A stretch of DNA of 64,000 bases from Halobacteriales archaeon QH_7_66_36 (lineage in GTDB: Archaea; Halobacteriota; Halobacteria; Halobacteriales; Haloarculaceae), in assembly GCA_003021175.1 (NCBI GenBank), contig PXQV01000014.1:62001-126000 (forward strand), in the 5' to 3' direction. Each line of letters begins with the position of its first letter. Position 1 is the stretch's first letter. Positions 50,636-58,968 of this stretch are shown here, piece by piece. The translations under genes were made by a program, and so were the position numbers. The notes beneath the pieces are model-generated. The model saw only the letters and a program-made list of their open reading frames with translations, was not told the origin of the DNA and made no database searches.

Positions 50636-50720
50636 TCCTGAAACTCTCTTCAGTAACGCCCCCTACAGAAATATCATTCAGATTATCGTTAAGGGGCTTC
50701 CGGCCCACGGTTTAGATGTG

Positions 50721-50996
50721 ATGCGACCCGGTGCGAGCTCGATACTGTACGACGGAACGGACCCGCGGACGGACCGTCGACCGCGACGGACGCTCGCCGG
50801 CGCGGCGGCGTCAGTAGCCGTTTTCCTCGTCGCGATGGTAGCCGCATCCTACCCAGTCGTCGCCGGAAGCGTCGCGCTCGGGGCTGCCCTCGCTCGGAGC
50901 GTGCGATATCTCAGGAGCGTCGTTCAGCGGTGCCGGCGTTCCGACGGCACGAAACGAGGCTGTCTCCCCCTCGTTGGACATCGCAGAGTCACATGA
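50721..50996 (+). CDS. Possible small membrane protein, 91 aa
   Basis: 91 residues from ATG 50721. One or two hydrophobic segments (TLAGAAASVAVFLVAMVAASYPVVAG, VALGAALARSV) suggest a membrane protein. The C-terminal 20 residues are unusually basic (RCRRSDGTKRGCLP), uncommon for haloarchaea, so the frame may be partly spurious. AT-rich ATATCATTCAGATTATCG (about 50670-50687) could promote it. Its stop overlaps the start of the NAT pseudogene. Confidence 0.4.
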   Translation: MRPGASSILYDGTDPRTDRRPRRTLAGAAASVAVFLVAMVAASYPVVAGSVALGAALARSVRYLRSVVQRCRRSDGTKRGCLPLVGHRRVT

Positions 50997-51780
50997 GCCC
51001 GGACGAGTATCTCGCGCGGATCGGCGTCGACCCGGCGCAGGTGACGGCACCCGATTACGACACGCTCGCGCGACTCATCGCCGCGCACGCGACGAGCGTC
51101 CCCTTCGAGACGCTAGCGGTGACCCACACGGCAGCTACGAGGGTGCAGGCGTCTCGTTCGCCGTCGAGGACTGCTTCGAGAAGGTAGTCGGGCGGGAGCG
51201 TGGCGGCTTCTGTTACGAACTGAACGGGCTGTTCGGTTAGCTGCTCGACGCACTGGGCTACGACCCGGACCGCGTGGCCGCGATGGTGTTGAGCGACGAC
51301 GGCGACCCGTCGCCGCCGGCGAACCATCTGACGCACGTCGTCGAACTCGACCGCCGGTACGTCGTCGACGTGGGGTTGGGCTGTCCGCGCCCCCGCGAGC
51401 CGATTCCACTCGACGGCGAGTCGCGGACGGCGGCGTCGGGCGTCGAGTGGCGCGTCGCCGACAGCGACCGTCCGGACGCGACACACCGCGTCCAGCGCCG
51501 CGACCCGGACGGTGGGTGGACCGACCGGTACGTGTTCGCCGACCGCCACCGGCCGCGGTCGTACTTCGCGGCCACCTGCGAGTATCTCGCCACCGCGCCC
51601 GAATCCGGCTTCACCGGCAACCCAGTCGTTGCGCGGAGCACGACAACGGGATATCTGAAACTGCGACCGGACGCGTTCATCGACGTCGACGGCACCGACC
51701 GGACGGAGCGCGAAATCGACCCCGACGAGTGGCGCGACCTGCTCGAAAGCGAGTTCGGAATCGCGTATCCGTCAGCCTGA
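50993..51780 (+). pseudogene. Arylamine N-acetyltransferase, broken by frameshift and stop
   Basis: Reading from ATG 50993 (MSPDEYLARIGVDPAQV, HATSVPFETLAV), the frame must shift near 51115-51120 to continue as GDPHGSYEGAGVSFAVEDCFEK. The catalytic cysteine lies in ERGGFCYELNGLFG, followed by a TAG stop (51238-51240) exactly where a tryptophan codon (TGG) is expected, then LLDALGYDPDRV. Downstream the histidine (THVVELDRRYVVDVG) and aspartate remain, to the stop at 51780. NAT enzymes acetylate arylamines from acetyl-CoA. Two independent lesions indicate a dead gene. Confidence 0.82.
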
Positions 51781-51789
51781 GGTAGACGG

Positions 51790-53037
51790 TCAGGCCACCG
51801 CGTCGGCGGCGATCTTCCCGGACTCCATCGACCCCTGTATCGAACACCAGCGGGTGTAATCGCCCGCGAGGACGACGTTACCCTCGGGCGCGGTCGGGAC
51901 CGGGAGGTCCGCGCGGTAGCCCGGTGGCTGTGGGAACTGCGCGAACGCCACGCGGTCGGTGTGGCGGAGTTCCAGTTCGTCGAACGTCGTCTCGGGGAAC
52001 CAGTCGCCCATCGCCCCGCGCACCTCAGCGGCGAGTTCGGCGTCCGACCGCGCCTGCTGGCCGACGAAGTTGGCGACGAACAACTGCTGACCGTCGGGCG
52101 CGTAGGCTGGCTGTGCGTCCGAGGTCGGTGAAACGGTGTTCGGGCGGTCGTCCGCGCTGTTGAGGACGATGCGCCGACCGGTGCGCAGGTCGCGGCGTTC
52201 GGGGAGCGCGAAGTGCTGGGTGACGCACGACTTCGCGCCGTCCGGCGTCGAGACGCCGGTCAACGCCTCGGCCGTCTGTGGGTCGGTCGCGACGACTGCC
52301 GCGTCCGCGGTCAGCGTCTCGCCGCCCGCTTCGACCGTCACCCCGTCATCGTCCGAGTCGAGTGCGGTGACGCCGCGCTCACACTCGATAGTCGCGCCGG
52401 CGGCGCGTGCTCGGTCCGCGAGTTGGGCCGGGATCGCCCCTATCCCCTCAGCCGGGAGTCCGATTGCCCCCTCCGAGAGCGCCTTGTACGTGTACTCGAA
52501 GACGTTCGCCGCCGTCGACAGCGAGCGGTCGAGGGTGATACCGCCGTAGAACGGCGCGACGAACCGCTTGACGTACTCGCGAGAGAAGCCTCGCGCGTCG
52601 AGATACGATTCGATTTCCTTCCCGTCCCGGTCGAGGAGCGACTCGAACGAGCGGCTCGCGAGTTCCCGCTGAAGGCGAAACGTGTTGAGTTTGTCTCGCA
52701 GCGTCACGTCGCGGTTGAGCACCGTGTCGACGAGCGTGCTGGGGGCACGCAGCGGGTCCGCGAGCGTCGAGCGGTGGTTCGGGCGGGCGAGCGTCGCCCC
52801 GGGCACGAACCGGCCGATGTCCAGCGCGTCGAGGTCGAGTTCCCGTTGGACGGCCGGATATCCCGTGAACAGCACCTGATAGCCGCGGTCGAAGGTGAAG
52901 CCGTCCTCGTGGGTCGAGCGGACGCGACCCCCCGCCTCCGGGCGCTCCTCGAAGACGGTGACCTCGTGGCCGGCCTCGGCGAGTCGGGCGGCCGCGACGA
53001 GCCCGGACAGCCCCGCGCCGGCGACGATAGCGTGCAT
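51790..53037 (-). CDS. FAD-dependent amine oxidase/phytoene desaturase-like oxidoreductase
   Basis: 415 residues. FAD-binding motif MHAIVAGAGLSGLVAAARLAEAGHEVTVFEERPEAGGRVRS, conserved middle (DRGYQVLFTGYPAVQREL) and C-terminal FAD contact VVLAGDYTRWCSIQGSMESGKIAADAVA. The protein belongs to the NAD(P)/FAD oxidoreductase family including carotenoid desaturases and amine oxidases. The substrate is not evident; carotenoid or quinone modification is possible. It is convergent with the NAT pseudogene and divergent from threonine synthase. Confidence 0.87.
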   Translation of the reverse strand: MHAIVAGAGLSGLVAAARLAEAGHEVTVFEERPEAGGRVRSTHEDGFTFDRGYQVLFTGYPAVQRELDLDALDIGRFVPGATLARPNHRSTLADPLRAPSTLVDTVLNRDVTLRDKLNTFRLQRELASRSFESLLDRDGKEIESYLDARGFSREYVKRFVAPFYGGITLDRSLSTAANVFEYTYKALSEGAIGLPAEGIGAIPAQLADRARAAGATIECERGVTALDSDDDGVTVEAGGETLTADAAVVATDPQTAEALTGVSTPDGAKSCVTQHFALPERRDLRTGRRIVLNSADDRPNTVSPTSDAQPAYAPDGQQLFVANFVGQQARSDAELAAEVRGAMGDWFPETTFDELELRHTDRVAFAQFPQPPGYRADLPVPTAPEGNVVLAGDYTRWCSIQGSMESGKIAADAVA

Positions 53038-53123
53038 ATCGACTGTTCGACCGGCGGGGGGAAAAGCGCGCCCGTTCGGCCGCGATGGACAGAGGTTAGT
53101 CCGGGCCGCCCGGTACGGCGAGT

Positions 53124-54305
53124 ATGGAGACGACCGCGGCGTTCGCCGGGCTCACGTGTACAGACTGCGGCGAGACGTTCGCCGCCGAGGCTGCGCCGGG
53201 CCGGTGTCCGGACTGCGACGGCATCCTCGACCCCGACTACGACTACGACGCGCTGGATCTGACGCGAGAGACGTTCAGCGGCGACGGCGACGGTCTGTGG
53301 CGCTACGAGTCGCTGCTCCCGTTCCCGGAGTCGGTCGCGGTGAGCATCGACGAGGGGTCGACGCCGCTCGTCGCGGCCCCAAGCCTCGCGGAAGAGATGG
53401 GCGTCGGCGAGGTGTACATCAAGGACGAGGGCCGCAATCCGACGGGGACGTTCAAGGACCGAGGGCAGGCGCTCGCCGTGACGGCGGCCGCACTCCACGG
53501 CGCGAGCGACGTAGCGCTGGCGACGGCGGGAAACGCGGGACAGGCCGCGAGCGCCTACGCCGCCCGCGCCGGTCTCGACTCACACGTGTTCGTCCCCTCG
53601 CGGGCGTCGTTCATCAACAAGGCGATGATAAACGTCCACGGCGGCGACATGACCGTCGTGGAAGGACGCATCGACGACGCCGGCGCGGCCTACGAGGACG
53701 CCATGCGCGAGGGGTGGCACTCCGTCAAGACGTTCGTCACCCCATACCGTCACGAGGGGAAGAAGACGATGCTGTACGAGATGGTGGAGGCGTTAGACTG
53801 GACGGTGCCGGACCACGTCGTCTATCCGACCGGCGGCGGCGTCGGTCTCGTGGGGATGCACAAGGCCGCCGTGGAACTCCGCGAACTCGGCCTCACCGAC
53901 GAACTCCCGTCGATGTGGGCCGCCCAGTCCGAGGGGTGTGCGCCAATCGTGGAGGCGTTCGAGGCGGACCGCGACCGGCACGAGCCGTGGGACGTGCCCG
54001 ACACCATCTGCGGCGGCATCGAGATACCAGACCCCGGCGCGTCGCCGCTCATCCTCGACGCCCTGCGCGAGTCCGACGGCGGCGCGGTCGCCACGACCGA
54101 CGAGGAAATCCTCGACGCGGCCGTCACCGTCGCACAGGAGACGGGCGTCGAGATGGGCGTCACCTGCTCGGCGGCCGCCTCGGGCGCGTTCGAGGTGGCC
54201 GACGACGCCTTTGGCCCGGACGACACCGTCGTCCTGCTCAACACCGGCGCGGGGAGCAAGGACGCGGACGTGGTCCGGAGCCACCTGATGAGCAAGGGAA
54301 TATAG
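53124..54305 (+). CDS. thrC: Threonine synthase
   Basis: 393 residues. An N-terminal zinc ribbon (LTCTDCGETF, CPDCDG) precedes the PLP-dependent fold. The PLP lysine is in IKDEGRNPTGTFKDRGQALAV (about residue 115), the phosphate loop is YPTGGGVGLVGMHKA, and the C-terminus contains GVEMGVTCSAAASGAFEVA. It converts O-phosphohomoserine to threonine. Length and ribbon match archaeal members. It is divergent from the FAD gene with 86 bp between. Confidence 0.92.
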   Translation: METTAAFAGLTCTDCGETFAAEAAPGRCPDCDGILDPDYDYDALDLTRETFSGDGDGLWRYESLLPFPESVAVSIDEGSTPLVAAPSLAEEMGVGEVYIKDEGRNPTGTFKDRGQALAVTAAALHGASDVALATAGNAGQAASAYAARAGLDSHVFVPSRASFINKAMINVHGGDMTVVEGRIDDAGAAYEDAMREGWHSVKTFVTPYRHEGKKTMLYEMVEALDWTVPDHVVYPTGGGVGLVGMHKAAVELRELGLTDELPSMWAAQSEGCAPIVEAFEADRDRHEPWDVPDTICGGIEIPDPGASPLILDALRESDGGAVATTDEEILDAAVTVAQETGVEMGVTCSAAASGAFEVADDAFGPDDTVVLLNTGAGSKDADVVRSHLMSKGI

Positions 54306-54311
54306 CCGGTC

Positions 54312-54698
54312 GTGTTTAGTTGAGCGATTGCTGGCTAAAGAATCGCTCGGGGTGGGACTGGAAGGGGCCGTGCGTGCGCGGCGGCTGCGCCGCCGCGACC
54401 ATTCGAGGCCGGCGAAGCCGGCCTCGCGCTCGACGACGACGGGCGATGTAAGCGGCGAGGTGGCGCGAGGAGACCACAGGAGAGAGCGACGCGACCGACG
54501 AGGACCGTGGTTCGAAAGACGGCGTGCCGTCTTTCGTCATCTCGAGGAAGCGGAGCTTCCTCGGAGCTCGCGGAGCAGCGCTCCGCTCACTCCCAGAAAT
54601 CGGAGATTTCTGGAGACAGCGAGCCCATCGAGTCGAGCACGCAGGGGCTTCCGAAGGCTTCATTGTTCCTCTCACGGTAACCCCACGACTCCACTAAC
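54312..54698 (+). repeat. Structured intergenic repeat, expanded copy D
   Basis: 387 bp in the 447-bp gap 54306-54752. It starts GTGTTTAG and ends near CTAACC. The 5' block ends GACTGGAAGGGGCC (about 54357) and the 3' block starts GGGGCTTCCGAAGG (about 54645). The core stacks hairpins: CGGCGGC-x-GCCGCCG, GAGGCCGGC-GAA-GCCGGCCTC, AAAGACGGC-GTGCCGTCTTT, GAGGAAGC-GGAGCTTCCTC and CAGAAATC-GGAGATTTCTG. A GATGTAAGCGGCGAGG block is shared with copies B and C. The largest copy. Confidence 0.75.
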
Positions 54699-54752
54699 CA
54701 GCACAACCTAGCCGCCCGGAACGCTTAGGAGTCGGTCACACGAGATACGGGC

Positions 54753-55277
54753 GTGGACGCAGTCGAACTCACGACGGTCGTGTACGTCCCGCGCGAGGAG
54801 GTGTTCGAGTTCCTCCTCGACTTTCCGGGGTACGCCCGCTACTCGGAGTATCTCGAAACCGTCGAGGAGTTCGGTGCGGGTGGCGAGGGCACCGAGTACG
54901 AACTCACCTTCGCGTGGTGGAAGCTCTCCTACACCGCTCGCTCGCGGGTGACCGACGTGACGGAACCGACCCGTATCGAGTGGCGACTGACGAAGGATCT
55001 GGACGCCGGCGGCTTCTGGGAAGTGACGGACGCCGACGCGCCGGAGGGCCACGAGGACGCCTCCCGGGTGCGGTTCCGTGCCGAGTTTCACCCCGACTCC
55101 GCCAACGAGGACGCCATCAGCCTCCCGCGATTCGTCTCGTGGGACTGGCTGCTCGACAAGGTGAAACCGAAGATACAGTCGGAGGCCGAACGCGTCGTCC
55201 GCCGGGCCGTCAGAGACTTGGAGGGGACAACCCGACCGGTCGACCTCGAAATCACCACCAGCCCCGACTCGGTTTAG
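54753..55277 (+). CDS. SRPBCC/coenzyme Q-binding (START-like) domain protein
   Basis: 174 residues from GTG 54753. One SRPBCC domain (ELTTVVYVPREEVFEFLLDFPGYARYSEYLETVEEFGAG, ELTFAWWKLSYTARSRVTDVTEPTRIEWRL, RVRFRAEFHPDS) resembling the COQ10/RatA group that carries hydrophobic ligands such as quinones. It may bind menaquinone, which would suit the respiratory genes around it, but that is inferred. It converges with the halocyanin gene; stops overlap by four bases. Confidence 0.83.
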   Translation: MDAVELTTVVYVPREEVFEFLLDFPGYARYSEYLETVEEFGAGGEGTEYELTFAWWKLSYTARSRVTDVTEPTRIEWRLTKDLDAGGFWEVTDADAPEGHEDASRVRFRAEFHPDSANEDAISLPRFVSWDWLLDKVKPKIQSEAERVVRRAVRDLEGTTRPVDLEITTSPDSV

Positions 55278-55849
55278 TCGTCGTAGTCGCCGCCGAAGCG
55301 CATCAGGAAGTACGCCAAGCCGAGCGTCGACCCCATCCCGATGGTCGCGGCGATGCCGAGCGTCTTCGCGGAGTCCGGAATCTCCGGCGGTCCAGACGCG
55401 GGCGCGGGCGTGCTGATTTCCTCGACCACCTCGATGTTGCCGACCATCCCAGCGCCCTTGTGTGGCGCACAGAAGTACTCGTACGTGCCCAGCGTCTCGA
55501 AGGTGTGGCTGTACTCGTGGCCCTCGTCGTACAGGTCGCCGGCACCGCCTTCGGTCCCTTCCCAGTTTGCACCCTCCGGCTGTGACTCGACGACGATGTT
55601 GTGCCCGTTCGAGTCCCAGACGAAGTCCACCGTCGTCCCCTGCAGAATCTGGAGATTCTCCGCTTCGAACACGAGACTGCCACCCGGCCCGACGACGACC
55701 TCTTCGGTCTGTCCGGAGCCCGGATAGTCGTCGCCCGACTCCGTCTCCTCCTGTGCGGTCGCCGTGCCGACGGCTCCGGTCGCCGCCGTCGCGCCGACGG
55801 CCGCACACAGGAACCCGCGACGACCTATCCCGCTCTCGTCACTGCTCAT
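55274..55849 (-). CDS. Halocyanin-type blue copper protein
   Basis: 191 residues. A Tat-type signal (GRRGFLCAAVGATAATGAVG) leads into a plastocyanin-like domain. Copper ligands: histidine in DSNGHNIVVE near residue 80, and cysteine, histidine and methionine in YFCAPHKGAGMVG near 125. A linker (STPAPASGPPEIP) and a C-terminal membrane helix (TLGIAATIGMGSTLGLAYFLM) anchor it outside. It carries electrons, most likely from the bc complex to cytochrome oxidase. A second halocyanin lies at 63755. Confidence 0.92.
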   Translation of the reverse strand: MSSDESGIGRRGFLCAAVGATAATGAVGTATAQEETESGDDYPGSGQTEEVVVGPGGSLVFEAENLQILQGTTVDFVWDSNGHNIVVESQPEGANWEGTEGGAGDLYDEGHEYSHTFETLGTYEYFCAPHKGAGMVGNIEVVEEISTPAPASGPPEIPDSAKTLGIAATIGMGSTLGLAYFLMRFGGDYDD

Positions 55850-55892
55850 GGGTGCTGGTTGGAAGTAGCCACCCCTGAAGCTTCCGCTTCCG

Positions 55893-56957
55893 TCACGGGG
55901 TGTAGTCAGCGCTCCCGTCCTCCGCTTCGAGCACGGCGACCAGCAGGTCGATGGCCGCCGCGAGGTCGTCCGCGTGGACGCTCTCCGTCACGGTGTGGAG
56001 ATACCGCGTCGGGAAGGAGATGGCTCCCGCCGGCGTCGCCCCGCCGGCGAACTGGAGACCGGCGGTGTCGGTGCCGCCCGCGGGCAACACCTCCATCTGG
56101 TACGGGATGTCCCGCTCCTCGGCGAGCCGGCGGATGCGGCGGTGGACCGTCGGGTTGGCGATGGCCGAGGAGTCCTTCAGTTTGATACCCGCGCCGTCAC
56201 CGAGTCGAGTGACGTAGTCGGCGGCGTCGTCGAATGCCGGCACGTCGTTCGCGACCGTCGTGTCGAGACCGAGCGCGAGGTCCGCGTCGATGTCGACGCC
56301 GAGCGCCTTCGCGCCCCGAAGCCCGACCTCCTCTTGGACCGTCGCGGCGAGGTGGATCGTCGCGTCCGGCTCCTCGATGCGGCGCGCGGCCTCGATTAGC
56401 GCGAACACCGACACCCGGTTGTCGAGCGCCTTCCCAGTGACGTGGTCGCCGACGAGTTCGAGCGACTGGCTGGTCGTCACGAGGTCGCCGACCGACACCC
56501 GCTCCGCAACGGTCTCGGCGTCCAACCCGAGGTCGACGTACACGTCCTCTACCTCGTCGTCCTCCTCCAGATCCGCCTCGTCCATCGTGTGGGGCGGCGG
56601 ACTCCCGATGAGACCGTCGATGTCGCCGTCTTCCATGTGGACGGTGACGCGCTGTGCCTTCAGAACGCGCGCGTCCCAGCCGCCCAGCGCGTCGAGTTGG
56701 AGGAACCCCTCGTCCGTGACGTGGCGCACCATGAAGCCGATCTCGTCCATGTGGCCCGCGACGACGACGGAGCTGTCACCGGAGCCCTCGATGGTGCCGA
56801 CGACGTTGCCCATACCGTCGGTGCGGAGTCGGTCGACCTCCGGGTCTAGCTCGCGGCGCACGATGTCTCCGATTCGGCTCTCGTAGCCCGGCACGCCGCT
56901 CGTCTCGGTCAGTTCGGCGAGCAGATCGACGTCGAACGGCAAGTTCGTCTTATCCAT
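55893..56957 (-). CDS. M42-family aminopeptidase
   Basis: 354 residues from ATG 56957. Zinc ligands and catalysis: VVAGHMDEIGFMV near residue 68, TGKALDNRVSVFAL near 178 (second metal), VQEEVGLRGA near 215 (catalytic glutamate), LGLDTT and RYLHTVTESVHADDL near 325. It is a tetrahedral-type metal aminopeptidase that removes N-terminal residues of peptides. The acidic insertion near 130 (DEADLEEDDEVEDVYVD) is halophilic. It is divergent from the M28 gene at 57040. Confidence 0.93.
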   Translation of the reverse strand: MDKTNLPFDVDLLAELTETSGVPGYESRIGDIVRRELDPEVDRLRTDGMGNVVGTIEGSGDSSVVVAGHMDEIGFMVRHVTDEGFLQLDALGGWDARVLKAQRVTVHMEDGDIDGLIGSPPPHTMDEADLEEDDEVEDVYVDLGLDAETVAERVSVGDLVTTSQSLELVGDHVTGKALDNRVSVFALIEAARRIEEPDATIHLAATVQEEVGLRGAKALGVDIDADLALGLDTTVANDVPAFDDAADYVTRLGDGAGIKLKDSSAIANPTVHRRIRRLAEERDIPYQMEVLPAGGTDTAGLQFAGGATPAGAISFPTRYLHTVTESVHADDLAAAIDLLVAVLEAEDGSADYTP

Positions 56958-57039
56958 ACCGGCCCTCCGACAGGCATCGTCTAAGCCGTACCGGTTCACC
57001 GATGGAAACGGCTATGTCGAACCGCCCGCGACTCCGGGT

Positions 57040-58353
57040 ATGACGGAGTGGATCGGCGACACCTTCGTTTCGGACACCGGCTGGAACCACCTCGAAACGC
57101 TCGTCGAAATCGGCGACCGGATGGCCGCCTCCGACGGTGAGTCGGCGGCCGCCCGCGCGACCCGTGACGCGCTCGCGGAGCACGCCCGGAACGCGCGACT
57201 GGAAGAGTTCACCGTGCAGGGGTGGGAGCGCGGCTCTGCGGGGATTCAGGCCGGCGACGAGACGCTCGACTGTATCGCCCTGCCCCGCTCGCCCGGCGAG
57301 ACGGTCACGGGCCAACTGGTCGACCTCGGCTACGGGCTGCCGGACGACTTCGAAGAGACCGACATCGAGGGGAAGGTCGTCATGTGTGCGTCGAACGTCC
57401 CGTCGTGGTACGACCGGTTCATCCACCGACGCGAGAAGTACTACTACGCCGTCGAGGGGGGTGCAGCCGCGTTCGTGTTCAAGAACCACGTCGAGGGGTG
57501 TCTCGCCCCGACGGGAAGCATCGGCACCGAGGACCGACCGATCGGTGACGTGCCGGCCGTCGGCGTCTCGAAGGAGGTCGGCGCGAAGCTGACCCGCGAG
57601 CACGGCGAGCGCGACGTGACCGTCGATGTCGACCTCGCGGCCGCCCCCGCGGACGCGACGAGTCAGAACGTCCACGCCGAACTCGGTCCCGATACGGACG
57701 AGACGGTGCTCGTGACGAGCCACGTCGACGCCCACGACATCGCAGAGGGAGCGATGGACAACGGCGCGGGGACGGCGATGGTCGTCGAGGTGGCACGCGC
57801 GCTCGCCGCTCGCGAGGCGGAGCTGGACACCCGCGTCGAGTTCGTCGCCTTCGGCTCGGAGGAGGTCGGCCTCGTCGGGTCGAGCTATCTCGCCGACGAA
57901 CGCGACCCCGAGACGGTGAAGGCGGTCGTCAACTTCGACGGCGTCGTCCGCGGCCGCGACCTCGCGGCGTACACCCACGGCTTCGACGGACTCGACGCGG
58001 CAATCGACCGCGTCGCCGACCGACTCGACCACCCGTTCACCACCAATCCCCACCACGGTCCGCACAGCGACCACTGGCCGTTCGTGGAACACGGCGTCCC
58101 CGGCTACCACGCCTACACCGAGACGGGCGACGAGGGGCGCGGCTGGGGCCACACCCGAGCGGACACGCTCGACAAGCTGGCGAAGCGCGACCTCCGCGAG
58201 CAGGCGGTCGTCCTCACCGAACTCGTCGTGGACGTGGCCGACGAGACGGTCGACATCGCGCACCGCGACCCGGCCGCTATCGCCGCCGAACTGGAAGAAC
58301 AGGACCTCGCCGAAGGGATGAAGGTGATCGGCGACTGGCCGTTCGACGCCTGA
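57040..58353 (+). CDS. M28-family zinc peptidase
   Basis: 437 residues. Zn-binding motif TSHVDAHDIAEGAMDNGAGTAMVVEVARAL near residue 230, catalytic glutamate in FVAFGSEEVGLVGSSYL near 275, and the third histidine in HSDHWPFVEHGVPGYHAY near 345. A PA insert domain precedes it (residues 90-190, GAAAFVFKNHVEGCL). No signal peptide, so cytoplasmic. It probably acts on peptides or amides with the divergent M42 enzyme in protein turnover. Confidence 0.92.
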   Translation: MTEWIGDTFVSDTGWNHLETLVEIGDRMAASDGESAAARATRDALAEHARNARLEEFTVQGWERGSAGIQAGDETLDCIALPRSPGETVTGQLVDLGYGLPDDFEETDIEGKVVMCASNVPSWYDRFIHRREKYYYAVEGGAAAFVFKNHVEGCLAPTGSIGTEDRPIGDVPAVGVSKEVGAKLTREHGERDVTVDVDLAAAPADATSQNVHAELGPDTDETVLVTSHVDAHDIAEGAMDNGAGTAMVVEVARALAAREAELDTRVEFVAFGSEEVGLVGSSYLADERDPETVKAVVNFDGVVRGRDLAAYTHGFDGLDAAIDRVADRLDHPFTTNPHHGPHSDHWPFVEHGVPGYHAYTETGDEGRGWGHTRADTLDKLAKRDLREQAVVLTELVVDVADETVDIAHRDPAAIAAELEEQDLAEGMKVIGDWPFDA

Positions 58354-58395
58354 GCGCCGCACAACTGTTATACTGCCAACCGCCGAGGGTGGGCC

Positions 58396-58956
58396 ATGAG
58401 CGACACAGCGCATCCGCTCCCCGACGACCTGCCCGAACCGACCGACGACGGCGAGGCAGACCACCTGCCGGACGCGACGGTTCCGTCCGTCGCGCTGTCC
58501 GCGACGGACGGCGAGTCCGTCGACCTCTCGACGCGCGACGGGCGGACGGTCGTCTACTGCTATCCGATGACCGGCCGCCCGGACGAGGATGTCGTGCCCG
58601 ACGGCTGGGCGGAGATACCCGGCGCACGCGGCTGCACGCCGGAGTCGTGTGGCTTCCGCGACCACCACGACGGGCTCCGCGAGCGCGGCGTCGACGCGGT
58701 GTTCGGCCTCTCCGTCCAGACGACGCCGTACCAGCGGGAGGCGCGCGACCGGCTCGAACTCCTCAGCGACGCCGACTTCGAGTTCACAACGGCGCTCGAC
58801 CTGCCGACGTTCACCGTCGACGGCGACCGCTATCTCGAACGGATCACGCTCGTCGTCGACGACGGCGTGGTCGAACACGTCTTTTACCCTGTCTTCCCGC
58901 CGGACGAACACGCCGACGAGGTTGCAGACTGGCTGGCGGAGAACGTCGAGACCTAA
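58396..58956 (+). CDS. Peroxiredoxin (BCP/PrxQ type)
   Basis: 186 residues. The PrxQ active-site loop is PGARGCTPESCGFRDHHDG, near residue 75 (peroxidatic and resolving cysteines five apart). Core residues VVYCYPMTGRPDED, DAVFGLSVQTTPYQREARDRLELLSDADFEFTTALDLPTF and the C-terminal VFYPVFPPDEH follow. It is longer than typical PrxQ by an acidic N-terminal extension of about 25 residues. It reduces peroxides with an external thiol donor. Confidence 0.9.
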   Translation: MSDTAHPLPDDLPEPTDDGEADHLPDATVPSVALSATDGESVDLSTRDGRTVVYCYPMTGRPDEDVVPDGWAEIPGARGCTPESCGFRDHHDGLRERGVDAVFGLSVQTTPYQREARDRLELLSDADFEFTTALDLPTFTVDGDRYLERITLVVDDGVVEHVFYPVFPPDEHADEVADWLAENVET

Positions 58957-58968
58957 GAGAGGGGCCGC

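Noticed and set aside
51238-51240. TAG as pyrrolysine or readthrough in the NAT gene
   Set aside because: Haloarchaea lack pyrrolysine machinery as a rule, the site matches a conserved Trp, and an upstream frameshift independently kills the gene.
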